Origin: Saccharomycopsis fibuligera x Saccharomycopsis cf. fibuligera
Lineage: Eukaryota > Ascomycota > Saccharomycetes > Ascoideales > Saccharomycopsidaceae
Length of the DNA stretch: 64,000 nt
Assembly (NCBI GenBank): GCA_001936135.1
Contig: CP012810.1
Location: 2,976,001 to 3,040,000, forward strand
Direction of reading: 5' to 3'
The notes below the pieces were generated by a model. The model was not told where the DNA came from. It ran no database searches and worked only from the letters and a program-made list of their open reading frames with translations. Below are positions 38,742 through 49,811 of the stretch, piece by piece; positions within the stretch are counted from its first letter, which is position 1; each line of letters opens with the position of its first letter. The position numbers and the translations under genes are program-made.

Positions 38742-41037
38742 AATGAAAATGGTATTTTTGGACTAAATTGGAAAATTATTAGATTTGCACTTGGTAAACT
38801 AGAATTAAAGAGTACGATAAGATATCAGTATGTCTTTTCTGTCGGGCTTAAAAAAGGGGTATGTTAGTAGAAAGCTAATAATAGCAACAAAAAAGAAAAA
38901 AAAAGAGTAAAAAATGTCTTGAATCAAAGACAAAAATAAAATAGATGGTATCAAAGTGTTTCAAAAATTATTGATTGTCTAAGACAAAAAGATACACTCC
39001 ATCAGCACATCGTCTGGGGCGAGGTGATTATTTATAACTCATTGATGAGACCATTGCATAAATATGAAAACTTTATTGGCCGCAACACTATTGGGGAAAA
39101 TTAAAAAGGCTGAACTAAACGGACTTTTTTTTTTTGTAGAAGTATACACTTTTCGATTTTACGAAGGTGAATTAATGGCGCAACATGACGCCAATGCTAG
39201 GCAGTACGCAGAGCACATAATAGTGGTGAATTGGGAAATGCAATTACACGAAAATGATAATCACTGAAGGCTTTGTACTAGAACCGGATCCAAAAGTATG
39301 CAAAGGAAACTTGTCACGAAGGCTAATGTCCTATATGTTAATGGCCGCAAATGCACATCATCATGTTCGCTTAGAGCTGTATGCTCAATGGGCGCATGCT
39401 AGACGGTGGCTGGTCGATGCTGCATGATGACAAACGGCTGCGTCTGTAACTGTGACTGTCAACGTCCGAATGTCCTCAAACTTTGGGGAGAAAAGCAAAT
39501 ACCATTGCCCAGCGCGATGTTGATCAATTTTTGTTTCAAGCGGGTGTTCACTCTGTACAGTGGAATTTGGCGCATAATATTTTGAGAAATAGGTTTTCTG
39601 AAAACTCAGGCAATTTGTAAAGTTGAAGCGACCTATTTGAAATTATTTTGGTGAACGGTTTTTCGAGCTTCATATGTTCGAACTAAGAGCTCTAAAAACT
39701 ATAGTATTACCAGTTTAAAGCAATATTAATTAAACAAATTTAGAAGATGACATCGCCTAATTAATCTGCTTTTTAATTCCATTCTTTTTGAGACATATAC
39801 TTGCTCGAGGGAATAGGTAATAAGTGTACGATTGAGCATTTCTCGAGGCATCTTCCTGCAGGTCTAGCCAGCGGTTCTAAACGGGGTTTTTTCTGCTTGC
39901 GCATACATCACGGAGAAGCAGATGGCTTTGGCTCGACAGAGTATCTGCCTTAGTAGCAAATTAAGAAAGTCATATCTACGGACCACTTGAGATGAGACTG
40001 TGCTCATCTTGAAATATGGTTTCTAAAATTACCTGAAATTGATCGCCTGAAGTTTACTGTGACTTGCAACAAAAAGATGAAGTCGCCCATTGCAATGATC
40101 TCCTAGTGGGTGAAACAAACATGTGCTTAATCCAGTGTGTTTCTCAGATTGACAATCTTAAGCAACGCTGTTGTGTAGAAAAATCATATCCGGATATGAA
40201 ATAGCTTACAAACTGTATCAAGTTTCCGTCTTAAAAAGCCAGGTAAAAATTTTTCTAGTTCAGATGCTGCTTAACCTACTTTAATTTTGAACTCTGGGCT
40301 TTTCTTCCTTTAGGGACTTTGCAAGTTGTCAATTGTACAATAAATTTTTTCAATGTCAAGTAATTTTTACTGAAATGGGAACAATTCTCTGTACAATAAC
40401 TATACCACTTTTCTGCGCTGCATGTGGCCATAAATACAAGTGTCTGTGTTTTAATACGCAATTACAATAGACACTTTAAAGCATAACTTTGTTTTAATAA
40501 AAGGCAAACTTTGTCAGTTATTGTAGTATAAAAAATTTGATTTTGCTACGCCGGCTGATAACGCACAGGAAATCAGAAATCAATTGCTGTAAGTATATCT
40601 AACCTTTGCCTGTAGCTTGTTGTTGCTGTTCTAACAAAGACAGAAAAGAAAGCAAATGTTTGAGATTAAAACAGGCATTATATTTCCGCATTTGTCTGCA
40701 CTTCTCAATTGTGTAATCAGAGATATGCTAACACTACAATCACTTCTCAGGTAATTAGAAGCTTTTAAAAAATTGCTACAAATATAATGAAAAGGGGCAG
40801 AGCAAAAAATAGAAAAGTCAACACTCATTGTCGTTAATATAGACTGAAGCCAGCAATTAATTTCGAATATTTGGATATTGCGTTAACTTGAAAATGCACG
40901 TGACAAGTAGAGATTCTTCTGTAGGAAATTTCAAAATAAACAATACCTAGGTCTTTGTTTGATGATGATGGTATTATACCTAGGAACGAGGAGCATCTGC
41001 TAGCGCTAGTTCACTGGGGGTAATATGTACAATAGCC
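38742..41037. promoter_or_regulatory. 2.3-kb divergent intergenic region between wall-protein gene and SET9
   Basis: Both neighbours point away from it. Near SET9 the word ATACCTAGG occurs twice (about 40944 and 40977) with a GATGATGATG stretch between; CCTAGG is self-complementary. On the minus strand upstream of the wall-protein gene TACTAAC is followed by a CAG (about 38840-38870), a possible leader-intron end, but I found no donor. A 67-codon ATG frame at 39064 has no recognisable feature. No RNA gene seen. Confidence 0.4.
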
Positions 41038-44000
41038 ATGGCATCTCATCTTACATGGTTTGAGCTTGCCGAGTTTGACGATTTCCTAACCGCATCCATC
41101 ATAGATTCAGTTTTCTACTGGGCAACCATCCGCAAAGCATATCATCAGCCAAATTTTGATACAGACAAAGCCCTTACTGCCAAAGAAACCCTTAAACTCA
41201 TACGAAACTACTTGATTTTTCCTACAGATGCAAACAATCTTGTAGCATCTCATAGAGTTAATAATCTTGTGCAAGAGTTTTTAAAGCTTGAGAAAGTTCG
41301 CGAATTTTTGAAAAGATATCCATACGAAGTCAAGATACGCGAATTTATAAAACATGCAAAAAGATACTTCCAACTTTATTCTAAAGACTGTGGATTTGAT
41401 ATTTGTGCTACTGACAGATATTTCATAAAGTCCAATAATCTAGAGGCCTGTGTCATTGCGAAAAAAGTCTACCAGAAGAACGAAGAAGTGAAATACTTGT
41501 ATGGTTGTCTAGCGCAACTTGATGAAGATGAAGTGAATAGTCTTGATCAGAATGATTTCAGTATCATAAACATTTCCTCCAGGTCTCACCCATGTTTGAT
41601 GTTGGGCCCTGCAAGATTTGTTAATCATGACTGCAACGGTAGCGCAAAGTTCTCTTCTACGAGATCAGGAATGACAATCATAGCCACTAGAAAGATTCTT
41701 ATAGGAGAAGAGATCACAGTCACATATGCTTCCAGTTATTTTGGTAAAGATAACAAAGACTGTTTATGTGCGACATGCGAAAAAAATGGCACGGGAGCAT
41801 TTGCTCCAAAAATTCCTTTGGATTTCGGTGGAAAAGAGATACATTCAGTTGAAGAAAGCAGCGAAGATGAGAATGAAAATGATGAAGCTGATGAAATCAT
41901 TGTTATTGATAGCATATCAGAAGATGAAAACACTGATGATGAGAGTGATAAGAATTCCAAAAGGGCCTATCCAACTCCAGAATCAGAATCCAGAGAGCCA
42001 GAACCAATCTATGAAATTTTGTCTGATAGCGATGATGAGGATGACGATGATGAGGATGACGAGGATGATGGAGGAAATGACGGAGATGTGAACAATGATG
42101 AAAATGCAGTTCTTGATGAGAACAGACTGGATACTGGAAGCTCAGATAGCGGCAGTGGCAAACCAGCAGCATCAGCAAATATATATGCTGCCACATTCAT
42201 GACCATCAATGGAAATATTGATGGGCAGACGAAAGACTCTGCGAGTGATAATATAAACCATGAGCAGAATGCGTTGGTATTAGGCAATACTGGCAAAGTT
42301 TCAAAAGATTCTAGTTCGCAGACTGCTACTGTTAGTGATGATGATTCGGAGATACAAATCCTCAGATACGAGGAAATTGGGGAGACAACATCCTACGGTG
42401 CTCTGAAATACAGGGAAACTGAATCTGCTGAACGAGAAGCAAATGCAGAAGAGAGCATAAGTCCCTCTGCAACTGGTGAGTTATACAGAAGAGTACTTAG
42501 GCCTAGAAATAAAGCTAAATTGGTCAATCTTTCCGGACAACTGACAACTCTTGATAATTTTCCTCTTGATGATTCAGTGGACTCATTAAAGGCTTACTAC
42601 AAAAAAAACAACATATATTCTAGCACAAATAAAAAACTAAATCTAGTTGAATTTTCGCAAAGAAAAATATTGAGAACGTTTCAGAGACTATTTAGCAAGA
42701 CCCTATTTGATCCAGAGTTCCAAAAAACACACGAAATTTATGATTGCTATAACTGCGGATGCTATTTCGAGTATGATCAAGAATTTTTCAATAAGAAAGA
42801 TTATGGCTTGCGCAAATCCAAATTCGCTCCAAATTACCAATCACACGATTATTCAATAAATAAGCTATACTGTCCTAGATGTTTGCGACATTTCAAAGTA
42901 TTTAAATTAGCTTGGCCATTGACGAGGGTTGATTTGAGTATTGCTGGTGATATTGAATGCATGAGACAATTTTTAACATTCTGGCCAGAAAAAAGAAAGC
43001 CAATAAGCTCTATCATAGAAGATAGCAATTCCAAGGAAGTTGGTAGAAGTTCGCGAAATAAACCTACTAGAGATGACGACAGTAATGAGGTCCAGACGTT
43101 CAACTATTACGATATGAAGAATTATATAGTCAAGACAGGAGATAAGGATGATGAAGAGCGTATGCGGCTTGTACGGAAAAACTTGGGGAATGTTGACTTT
43201 GTTCTTAGCAATATCAACGATTTGAAACTTTCTTTAAGAGGACATGCTGCTGGCGAGGGAACTAAAATATATTCAGGAAGCTCCAGTATTCCCTTACGTT
43301 TATCTAGGCTTTCCCCAGCTGCGGTAGAAAGCTTGAAAGATGAATGGGTTCATCAATATAATGTATACGAGGAAAAAATACTAAAAAAGAGTAACCAGCG
43401 GCAGCTTCAGGAAGTAACGCAGCATTACCCTCATCAACATCATCATGCCAAACAAAAGCAATATGGAAGTTCAAAGATAAAAGAATCGAGTGCTGGCGCT
43501 ACTGGTAATGTCACTAAAACTAAAGTATTGAGGCTCAAACTTGCCTTAAGTCTGGACCACTCCCAATCAAGGATAAAATCTATTAAAGAAGCGATAGCTC
43601 CTACTGCAGCCAAACCAAAAAAAGTCAAATCAGAAAAGTTGGACTATGATGGCATGCCAGAAGACGTGGCAGCAAAGAAAAAGAAAAAAAAAGATCAAAA
43701 GAAAGAGAAAAAGAAAGAGAAAAAGAAAGAGAAAAAGAAAGAGAAAAAGAAAGAGAAAGGAAAACAAGGAAAATCTAAAGTCAGAAAACCTTCTACCAAA
43801 AATAAAAAGGATAAGCAAAAAGTAAATGGCAAATGCACTGCCGATCAACTTGAGCCCCGGTTACAACAAATTTTGGAAGATAGTTTGCAAAAAAGATCGA
43901 TGAAAGCTTTGCTTGAAGCACACAAGACTGCTAATAAACGATTGTTAAATGGAATTAAAGCTGATGATAGTCAAAAAGAAAAAATGAATATTATTAGTAT

Positions 44001-44385
44001 TAGAGGAGAACCACCTGTTAACAGAAAAACTACTGGGGTAAAACACGAAGATATTAGGTCTACTGCCATTTCCAATAACACCAATGCTACGCCGACAAAG
44101 AGGCTTACTGCAAATGATACCGAGGATTTTGAAAGTGACAGTGATATTGAGATTGTACAAATCGTTAACCATAAGCAAAATGGCTCGGCAGACCAAAATT
44201 GTCATGGGCACATTGAAAAAGAAACTGATTACGAGAATGAAACTAACGTCAAATTCGCCACGGAGAACGAAGAAGGAAATGAGAGCGACCATAATGAAAA
44301 CGACGACAACAACATAACAATGAGAGAGCTTGGCTCGATTACAGGAGATAACGGCAAACTGATTGTGTATTATGAGATAGACTAA
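41038..44385 (+). CDS. SET9: Histone H4 Lys20 methyltransferase Set9 (Suv4-20/KMT5 type)
   Basis: 1115 residues. SET domain in the N-terminal quarter: DICATDRYFIKSNN, LYGCLAQL, then the cofactor-binding ARFVNHDCN (192-200), GEEITVTY (223-230) and the post-SET-like zinc knot YFGKDNKDCLCATC (234-247). This Suv4-20 arrangement is typical of fungal Set9, known to methylate H4K20 and to act in DNA-damage checkpoint signalling through Crb2/53BP1-type readers in fission yeast. A second Cys set in the middle (YDCYNCGCYFEY, then LYCPRCLRHF) may bind zinc. The rest is low complexity: acidic stretches (DDEDDDDEDDED) and a Lys/Glu tract of KKEKKKEK repeats near 880-910. The start is the first ATG. Saccharomyces cerevisiae lacks this gene, Candida species keep it. 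Confidence 0.93.
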   Translation: MASHLTWFELAEFDDFLTASIIDSVFYWATIRKAYHQPNFDTDKALTAKETLKLIRNYLIFPTDANNLVASHRVNNLVQEFLKLEKVREFLKRYPYEVKIREFIKHAKRYFQLYSKDCGFDICATDRYFIKSNNLEACVIAKKVYQKNEEVKYLYGCLAQLDEDEVNSLDQNDFSIINISSRSHPCLMLGPARFVNHDCNGSAKFSSTRSGMTIIATRKILIGEEITVTYASSYFGKDNKDCLCATCEKNGTGAFAPKIPLDFGGKEIHSVEESSEDENENDEADEIIVIDSISEDENTDDESDKNSKRAYPTPESESREPEPIYEILSDSDDEDDDDEDDEDDGGNDGDVNNDENAVLDENRLDTGSSDSGSGKPAASANIYAATFMTINGNIDGQTKDSASDNINHEQNALVLGNTGKVSKDSSSQTATVSDDDSEIQILRYEEIGETTSYGALKYRETESAEREANAEESISPSATGELYRRVLRPRNKAKLVNLSGQLTTLDNFPLDDSVDSLKAYYKKNNIYSSTNKKLNLVEFSQRKILRTFQRLFSKTLFDPEFQKTHEIYDCYNCGCYFEYDQEFFNKKDYGLRKSKFAPNYQSHDYSINKLYCPRCLRHFKVFKLAWPLTRVDLSIAGDIECMRQFLTFWPEKRKPISSIIEDSNSKEVGRSSRNKPTRDDDSNEVQTFNYYDMKNYIVKTGDKDDEERMRLVRKNLGNVDFVLSNINDLKLSLRGHAAGEGTKIYSGSSSIPLRLSRLSPAAVESLKDEWVHQYNVYEEKILKKSNQRQLQEVTQHYPHQHHHAKQKQYGSSKIKESSAGATGNVTKTKVLRLKLALSLDHSQSRIKSIKEAIAPTAAKPKKVKSEKLDYDGMPEDVAAKKKKKKDQKKEKKKEKKKEKKKEKKKEKGKQGKSKVRKPSTKNKKDKQKVNGKCTADQLEPRLQQILEDSLQKRSMKALLEAHKTANKRLLNGIKADDSQKEKMNIISIRGEPPVNRKTTGVKHEDIRSTAISNNTNATPTKRLTANDTEDFESDSDIEIVQIVNHKQNGSADQNCHGHIEKETDYENETNVKFATENEEGNESDHNENDDNNITMRELGSITGDNGKLIVYYEID

Positions 44386-45007
44386 TGTTTGGTTTGTTTC
44401 AGCTGTATAATTTCTATTGTATCACAATAACATACCTGTTACAATATTGCCTTTACTCAATGATAAATATGCAAACTGTGATCTATGAACAGTGAATTGG
44501 GAACTGTAATGTGTAGCTGAACTTGTTCTGTGAAAGTTCAAGTAAACAGAGGAGTCTTTTTGAAACAAACAAGTACTCCATCATATGCCAATGATTCTAG
44601 TTTCTGCTTATTCAGCTGTATTACTACAAACTTTACTGGTCTGCAGTGCTCTTTATAGAACTTCTGAATATCCAGATAATGCTCTTCTGCATGCTGTCGG
44701 CTATCTCTGCATGTTGATGTTGAGTCATGCATGTAAACTTTTCCAAATTTTTTTCTTTTTTTTTTTATTAAATTCAGAAATTCAAATTCAGCCGGTAGTA
44801 GAGATGATTAATCCAAGGACTGTTACTAATTTATTTGTTCTGGGCATCCTCATATAGTTCGTGTACACTAGGAGCACACTGATAACCATTTTCAAGACGA
44901 TTTCCAAAATCACATCTTTTTATTTCTACTCTGGTCGTATCCGCTCTCTGTTAGGGCAGACATTCGCAACAGTCAGATTACATAGTCAACTATCTAAAAT
45001 TCGGCTT
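44386..45007. other. Intergenic SET9-SUA5; contains the AUG-less presequence-like frame
   Basis: The first 450 bp are SET9 3' region and SUA5 promoter. From 44858 to 45007 the SUA5 frame is open without an ATG (see the SUA5 entry and the finding). Upstream of it there is an in-frame TAG at 44855-44857. Confidence 0.5.
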
Positions 45008-46231
45008 ATGTCGACTGCTAACGAACAAAACAAGCAGCAACAGCAACAACAGCCGCAGCCCCTAGAGACAAGGGTGTTGCACATTGACGTTCCGTCTATT
45101 GTGTTTAAGGATAAGGAACAAGTTTTGCCAACAATTACTGATGAGGTTACGAAACAAAATTTGGAAGAAGCTGCCAGAATATTGGGCACAACGGAGCAAG
45201 TCGTGGGGTTTCCAACGGAAACCGTTTACGGTCTTGGAGGTTCTTCAATAAATGATGCTTCAGTGAAGAATATTTTCAAGGCAAAGAATAGACCTTCTGA
45301 TAATCCATTAATTGTTCACCTTTCATCCCTTGATCAGTTGGATAGACTAATCAAGGCCAACTCCAATGATCCAAACGCAAAAATTCCAGATGTGTATTTG
45401 CCATTGATTGAAAAATATTGGCCGGGCCCAGTGAGTATACTCATACCAATAGACACTGAGCTCAAAGACACTACTCAAAGATTCACTTTATCAAAATATG
45501 TGACTAATAATTTGGATACTGTGGCTGTCAGGTTACCTTCAGATCCAGTGGCTAGAGCATTGATCGCTATATCTGACACCCCTATTGCGGCACCAAGCGC
45601 TAATACATCCACCAAACCATCACCGACCATGGCAGCGCACGTTTATCATGACTTGAAAGGCAAAATACCATTGATTCTAGATGGTGGAAGTTGCAACATT
45701 GGGCTTGAGAGTACTGTTATCAACGGATTAGTATCTCCTCCAACCTTGCTTAGACCAGGTGGGTTATCAGTCAAAGACATTAGAAAGGTCAATGGCTTTG
45801 AGAATTTGGTCACGGAGCTAAATGTTAAGCGTTCATCCAACGAACCGGTTAGAACTCCAGGAATGAAGTACAAGCATTATAGTCCCAGTGCTAAAGTTTA
45901 TTTGGTCATAAAGCGAGATCCACAGCAAAGTTTATTCGAATCTCAAGAATTTAACCAATTATTTACTGAAGCTGAAAAGGAGAAGGTTGCATTGATTTCT
46001 GAATCATCAGTTAAATCAAATATGCAAAGTAGTGATAATCATATTTTGAGAGATTTAGGAACTGATGTCAAGCAAATACAATTCAACATGTTCAGATTAT
46101 TAAGAGAAATGGACGAATTACAAGTGAAAAATATATTTATAGTTCTTAATAACAGCACTTTGCAAGATGATGATGGTCTTGCCATCATCAACAGATTGGG
46201 CAAAGCAGCCAGCCATAAAGTTTACATTTAG
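45008..46231 (+). CDS. SUA5: Threonylcarbamoyl-AMP synthase Sua5 (tRNA t6A pathway)
   Basis: 407 residues from the first ATG at 45008 (MSTANEQNK). Sua5 makes threonylcarbamoyl-AMP from Thr, bicarbonate and ATP for t6A at position 37 of ANN-decoding tRNAs; the Kae1/Qri7 machinery then transfers it. The YrdC/Sua5 domain (about 50-270) shows VGFPTETVYGLG, KNRPSDNPLIVHL, WPGPVSILI, VAVRLPSDPVARALI and APSANTSTKPSPT with the conserved nucleotide-binding residues, and GLESTVI. A Sua5-specific C-terminal domain follows the linker RTPGMKYKHYSP. Upstream, 50 codons remain open to 44858 with no ATG and no acidic residue, resembling a mitochondrial presequence read from a near-cognate start (GTG 44861, or an ACG or CTG). 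The protein is known to serve both cytosol and mitochondria. A gene start at 44861 is therefore an alternative. Confidence 0.95.
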   Translation: MSTANEQNKQQQQQQPQPLETRVLHIDVPSIVFKDKEQVLPTITDEVTKQNLEEAARILGTTEQVVGFPTETVYGLGGSSINDASVKNIFKAKNRPSDNPLIVHLSSLDQLDRLIKANSNDPNAKIPDVYLPLIEKYWPGPVSILIPIDTELKDTTQRFTLSKYVTNNLDTVAVRLPSDPVARALIAISDTPIAAPSANTSTKPSPTMAAHVYHDLKGKIPLILDGGSCNIGLESTVINGLVSPPTLLRPGGLSVKDIRKVNGFENLVTELNVKRSSNEPVRTPGMKYKHYSPSAKVYLVIKRDPQQSLFESQEFNQLFTEAEKEKVALISESSVKSNMQSSDNHILRDLGTDVKQIQFNMFRLLREMDELQVKNIFIVLNNSTLQDDDGLAIINRLGKAASHKVYI

Positions 46232-46412
46232 CCATTATCTATTATTTTAGTTACTAGCTTTTTGAATTCAATAACCTTGCATCTGAAAACAGTTAATGTA
46301 GATATCTTATAAACCTGAGTGTTGTCTTACAATATTGTAAATAGTACCAAGAAAGATGCGTTAGCATACAAACATTAGATTATGAAAATTCGAAAATACA
46401 TGACTAACTTGC

Positions 46413-47342
46413 TTAATCAAACAAACCGAAACCCATGTCATCATCGTCAGATTCTTCTTCTTCTTCAGCTGGAGCTTCTTCGGATTTTTCTTCACCGGAA
46501 GCAGCAGCTGGAGCAGCAGCAGCATAAGCTTCAGGGTTAGCGAGTCTGTCCTTGATTTGTTCAGAGCCTTCGAAAGTGTAGTCAGTAGCAACAGAAACGG
46601 CAAGAACGTTTTTGTAGTGGTTGATAACACTGTGAGAGACAGCTGGCAAGGTTGGGTAACCAATAGCCAAAGAGATAGCAGCGATGTTGTTAATGGCGGA
46701 AACAAAGTGACCAACCAATTCTTCATCAGTGATGTCCAAGATGGAGGATGGGAAGACTTGACCGTCATCGTAAACTTGGGAGATAGTCAAACCAAAGGTG
46801 AATGGAGAAATGTTCAACATATTCAACAAAGTAGCTTCAGAAGCACCAACCTTGGTACCAGCTTCAACAACCTTAATGTCAGAAGTAATTTCAATGGTAC
46901 CTCTGGTAATTTTGGTTGGGACACCAATAGCTTGGAAAAAGGAGGTCTTACCTGGTTCAAAAGTGGTAAGTTGGGCTGGAATGGAGACGTCGACATCGGA
47001 GAAAGCACCGGCTCTGGCTGGAGCTTGGACCTTGTTGGCGACAATTTCATCTCTAATGGTTTTCAAGTCTTCATTGGTGAAGACAAAACCAACGTTACCC
47101 TTGATGTGAGGCAACAATTTTTCGAATTGAGGCAAGTCAGACAAGAAACCTCTGATGGCTCTTCTGATCATGGTGTTCTTACCCATCAAGACGACGGCTC
47201 TACCACGCAAAGTCTTTCTGACTTCGTGCATTTGTTGAGAGGAAACATTGTCAACACCAACAATGAAGATGGATTTGTAAGTTTCCAACAACTCCTTTAA
47301 CTTGGAGAAATATTCAGATTTGCTTTCACGAGTACCTCCCAT
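46413..47342 (-). CDS. RPP0: 60S acidic ribosomal stalk protein P0 (uL10)
   Basis: 309 residues. P0 anchors two P1/P2 dimers and forms the GTPase-associated stalk on 23S/25S-type rRNA helix 42-44. Seen: [64 protein letters not shown], and the C-terminal Ala-rich hinge [12 protein letters not shown] with the acidic tail [13 protein letters not shown], the shared P-protein C-terminus bound by elongation factors. Codon use is that of a very highly expressed gene. The start is the ATG at 47340-47342 (complement). It converges with SUA5 (182 bp apart) and diverges from PSO2. Confidence 0.98.
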   Translation of the reverse strand: MGGTRESKSEYFSKLKELLETYKSIFIVGVDNVSSQQMHEVRKTLRGRAVVLMGKNTMIRRAIRGFLSDLPQFEKLLPHIKGNVGFVFTNEDLKTIRDEIVANKVQAPARAGAFSDVDVSIPAQLTTFEPGKTSFFQAIGVPTKITRGTIEITSDIKVVEAGTKVGASEATLLNMLNISPFTFGLTISQVYDDGQVFPSSILDITDEELVGHFVSAINNIAAISLAIGYPTLPAVSHSVINHYKNVLAVSVATDYTFEGSEQIKDRLANPEAYAAAAPAAASGEEKSEEAPAEEEEESDDDDMGFGLFD

Positions 47343-47861
47343 TTCGACTTATTATAATTGACGATAGGCTGTTTAAAGTATACTCAAAGTATGTTTTGAT
47401 TAAGATAATAATATCTATCTAGAACAGAAAAGAACCAGAAAAAGAGACCTATCCGACAATGAGAAGCAAAGGTTGAAAATAATTTTACTGAAAATTCTGG
47501 TTGTCGATACTCCGGCGAGTGAGAGCGGATAGAGAGAGAAAAGAGAGAAAAAAAAACTGTCATGTGACTAAATTAGCCCTCGTGTGACAACTTGGAGTCA
47601 GACGACTATATCGTGACTTCAAATAGGGCTTCTTTAAATAATGATTGTTGCTTTAAAATGCATAGTATTGCATGATAAATATGCAGGTGCACGTTACTTT
47701 TTTCGTTTTTATTTTTGCTTTTTTCTACTCATGCAAAGACTATGCAGCATGTTGATATATCACACTGTAACGATGCCCTTGATTTTGCTATTTGCCTTTC
47801 AGCAGGATTTCAAGCATTGATGAATCTTTGATTTCATTACGGTTTTTGAACAATTTCGTTT
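47343..47861. promoter_or_regulatory. Divergent promoter RPP0 / PSO2 with Tbf1- and Cbf1-like sites
   Basis: CATGTG at 47561-47566, TTAGCCCT at 47573-47580, directly joined to CGTGTGAC (47581-47588), and TAGGGCT at 47624-47630. This combination repeats the one before RPS25 (7620-7708). It lies about 220-290 bp from the RPP0 ATG, a normal distance for yeast ribosomal protein promoters. Factor identity (Tbf1, Cbf1) is inferred from what is known for Candida ribosomal protein genes. Confidence 0.5.
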
Positions 47862-49811
47862 ATGAATGTGGACCAGATAAATAATGAGCAACAGCCTCAG
47901 CAGCAACAAGATGAAATTGCACCAAAATATCCAACACAGCATGAAGTCAAAGAAGAGCTCAGCATAAATGAACTACGCGCTGAGGTTAAAGCCGAAGGCG
48001 GCGATGAGGTCGATGAGGTCGATGAGGTCGATGAGCTATTACTATCGGAAAGCCAAACAGCACCAATTACTATGGTGGAGCTGGCTTCTTTAGAACAAGA
48101 CATGATACTTTCAGGCGGTGGCGTTGCCGCCTCTAATATTCAGGATTTGCCTTACTCCCAGGCTTCAGAAGTTGAAGAGCTGGAAACACAAGATTTAAGT
48201 GTAGCTGATAAAGACGTCGCCGATGAGGTTTCAACTACATCAACACAAGCCAAAGACAAAGAGAAAAGGCCGCGCAAGAAAAGACAAAGAAAGCCCATAC
48301 CTTGGGTGAAAATATTGACGTTTGAACATTTACAAAAGAAGTTCAAAGTTTCAGTGGACGCATTTAATTATGCCCCTGATGAGACGATCAATCATTATTT
48401 CCTCAGTCATTTCCATTCTGATCATTATTACGGTATCACCAAAAGTTGGAATAATGGTATTATATACTGCAGCGAGGTCACGGCAAACTTGCTTGTTCTC
48501 AAATACAAAATTGATGTGAACATACTAGTTCCATTGAAAATGAACGTTACTTATGAGCTTGTGGAGAATTTGTTTATAACATTAATTGATGCAAATCATT
48601 GTCCCGGAGCCGCCATCATATTATTTGAGCATGTGCTAGTCAACGAAGAAGTAAAGTCTGAATCGGAAATGGTGAAACAGGAGATTGAAGACATTGCTTT
48701 GGAGCGTTTAATGAACATTCACTACATAAACGAAGATAGTGTAAAAAACAGAAGATATATTCGCGCCAAAGAAAATAATGGGGTCAAAATTTATAGAGTT
48801 TTGCATACGGGAGATTTTCGGGTCAGCAAGCGAATGGTCATGCACCCATTATTATCCAGTCACAAGATTGATAAATTGTATTTGGACACTACGTACATGA
48901 ATCCAATGTATTCTTTCCCCGAGCAGGATTTGGTAGTGAAAGAATGTGGCAAATTTGGTTTTGACTTATTGACTGGTGCATTTTACGAAAAGCTTACTGC
49001 TCAAAACTCAGATCAGTCACTGCTTTTTTTCCAAAAACGCATCACTGATTTCTTTTCTGCTATTGCCAAGCCAGTTGTTGCCAATAAAAGAAAAAAAAGA
49101 AAGACGACGACGACTACAATTAAAGCGGAAGAACCGACCATTATTGATCTTGAAGAAGAAGCACGAGTTTGCGGTTTTAAACATAACTATTTGATTTGCA
49201 TAGGAACTTATTTGATTGGTAAAGAAAAGCTCGCTATTGAGCTTGCCCGTAAACTAAACTTGAAAATATTTGCAAACTTTGGTAAACGAGATATCTTGAA
49301 AACATTTGACCAAGAATTTCTTCCATATGAGGAACTCATCACTACCGATCCATATTCAACTAATATTCATTTGATACCCATGCGGTCCCTACATAGCGTT
49401 GACACTTTGGAAAAATATTATCTGCCATTGAAACTAACATTCAAGAACGTCATCGGAATACGGCCAACAGGTTGGTCGCTTCGAGGCAAACCATCATTTA
49501 GCGCTGCTGAGTTGCGAACATTAACCAAAGAGGAAGTTTTAATAAGGTCAATTGAAAATAAGATGTTTTTTTCAGCAGACCATTTTGCCACTCAATTCAA
49601 CAGCAATAAAGCAGTTCAAGTTTATGAAATTCCCTACAGTGAACATTCGAGTTTTAGGGAATTGTGCTTATTTATCATTTTGATGAATGTAGATAAGATC
49701 ATACCCACGGTTAATCTTCATCATCCTGAAGTGATACGGCAAATGGAGGAATGGTTCGCTGAATGCAAACAGTTGAAAGAGAGAAGAAGCTACACTGCAG
49801 ATGATTTTTAG
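47862..49811 (+). CDS. PSO2: DNA interstrand crosslink repair nuclease Pso2/Snm1
   Basis: 649 residues, metallo-beta-lactamase/beta-CASP fold 5' exonuclease acting in crosslink repair. Seen: nuclear signal RPRKKRQRKP (137-146), metal motif HFHSDH (183-188), DANHCPGA (243-250), VLHTGDFR (313-320), TYMNP, the beta-CASP domain with LICIGTYLIGKEKLA and IFANFGKRD, and the C-terminal YSEHSSFRELCLFI with NLHHPEV. The metal ligands visible are all present. The first 140 residues are acidic and low complexity (three DEV units) and contain no Cys, so the N-terminal zinc finger known from Saccharomyces Pso2 and human SNM1A is absent. An insert of about 45 charged residues lies between DANHCPGA and HTGDFR. 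First ATG used. Confidence 0.93.
   Translation: MNVDQINNEQQPQQQQDEIAPKYPTQHEVKEELSINELRAEVKAEGGDEVDEVDEVDELLLSESQTAPITMVELASLEQDMILSGGGVAASNIQDLPYSQASEVEELETQDLSVADKDVADEVSTTSTQAKDKEKRPRKKRQRKPIPWVKILTFEHLQKKFKVSVDAFNYAPDETINHYFLSHFHSDHYYGITKSWNNGIIYCSEVTANLLVLKYKIDVNILVPLKMNVTYELVENLFITLIDANHCPGAAIILFEHVLVNEEVKSESEMVKQEIEDIALERLMNIHYINEDSVKNRRYIRAKENNGVKIYRVLHTGDFRVSKRMVMHPLLSSHKIDKLYLDTTYMNPMYSFPEQDLVVKECGKFGFDLLTGAFYEKLTAQNSDQSLLFFQKRITDFFSAIAKPVVANKRKKRKTTTTTIKAEEPTIIDLEEEARVCGFKHNYLICIGTYLIGKEKLAIELARKLNLKIFANFGKRDILKTFDQEFLPYEELITTDPYSTNIHLIPMRSLHSVDTLEKYYLPLKLTFKNVIGIRPTGWSLRGKPSFSAAELRTLTKEEVLIRSIENKMFFSADHFATQFNSNKAVQVYEIPYSEHSSFRELCLFIILMNVDKIIPTVNLHHPEVIRQMEEWFAECKQLKERRSYTADDF

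Noticed and set aside
39064-39267. 67-codon ATG frame in the SET9 upstream region
   Set aside because: Nothing recognisable; stop-free by chance is likely.
46557-47300. 247-codon frame antisense to RPP0
   Set aside because: RPP0 is unmistakable on the other strand; biased codons of highly expressed genes often leave the opposite frame open.
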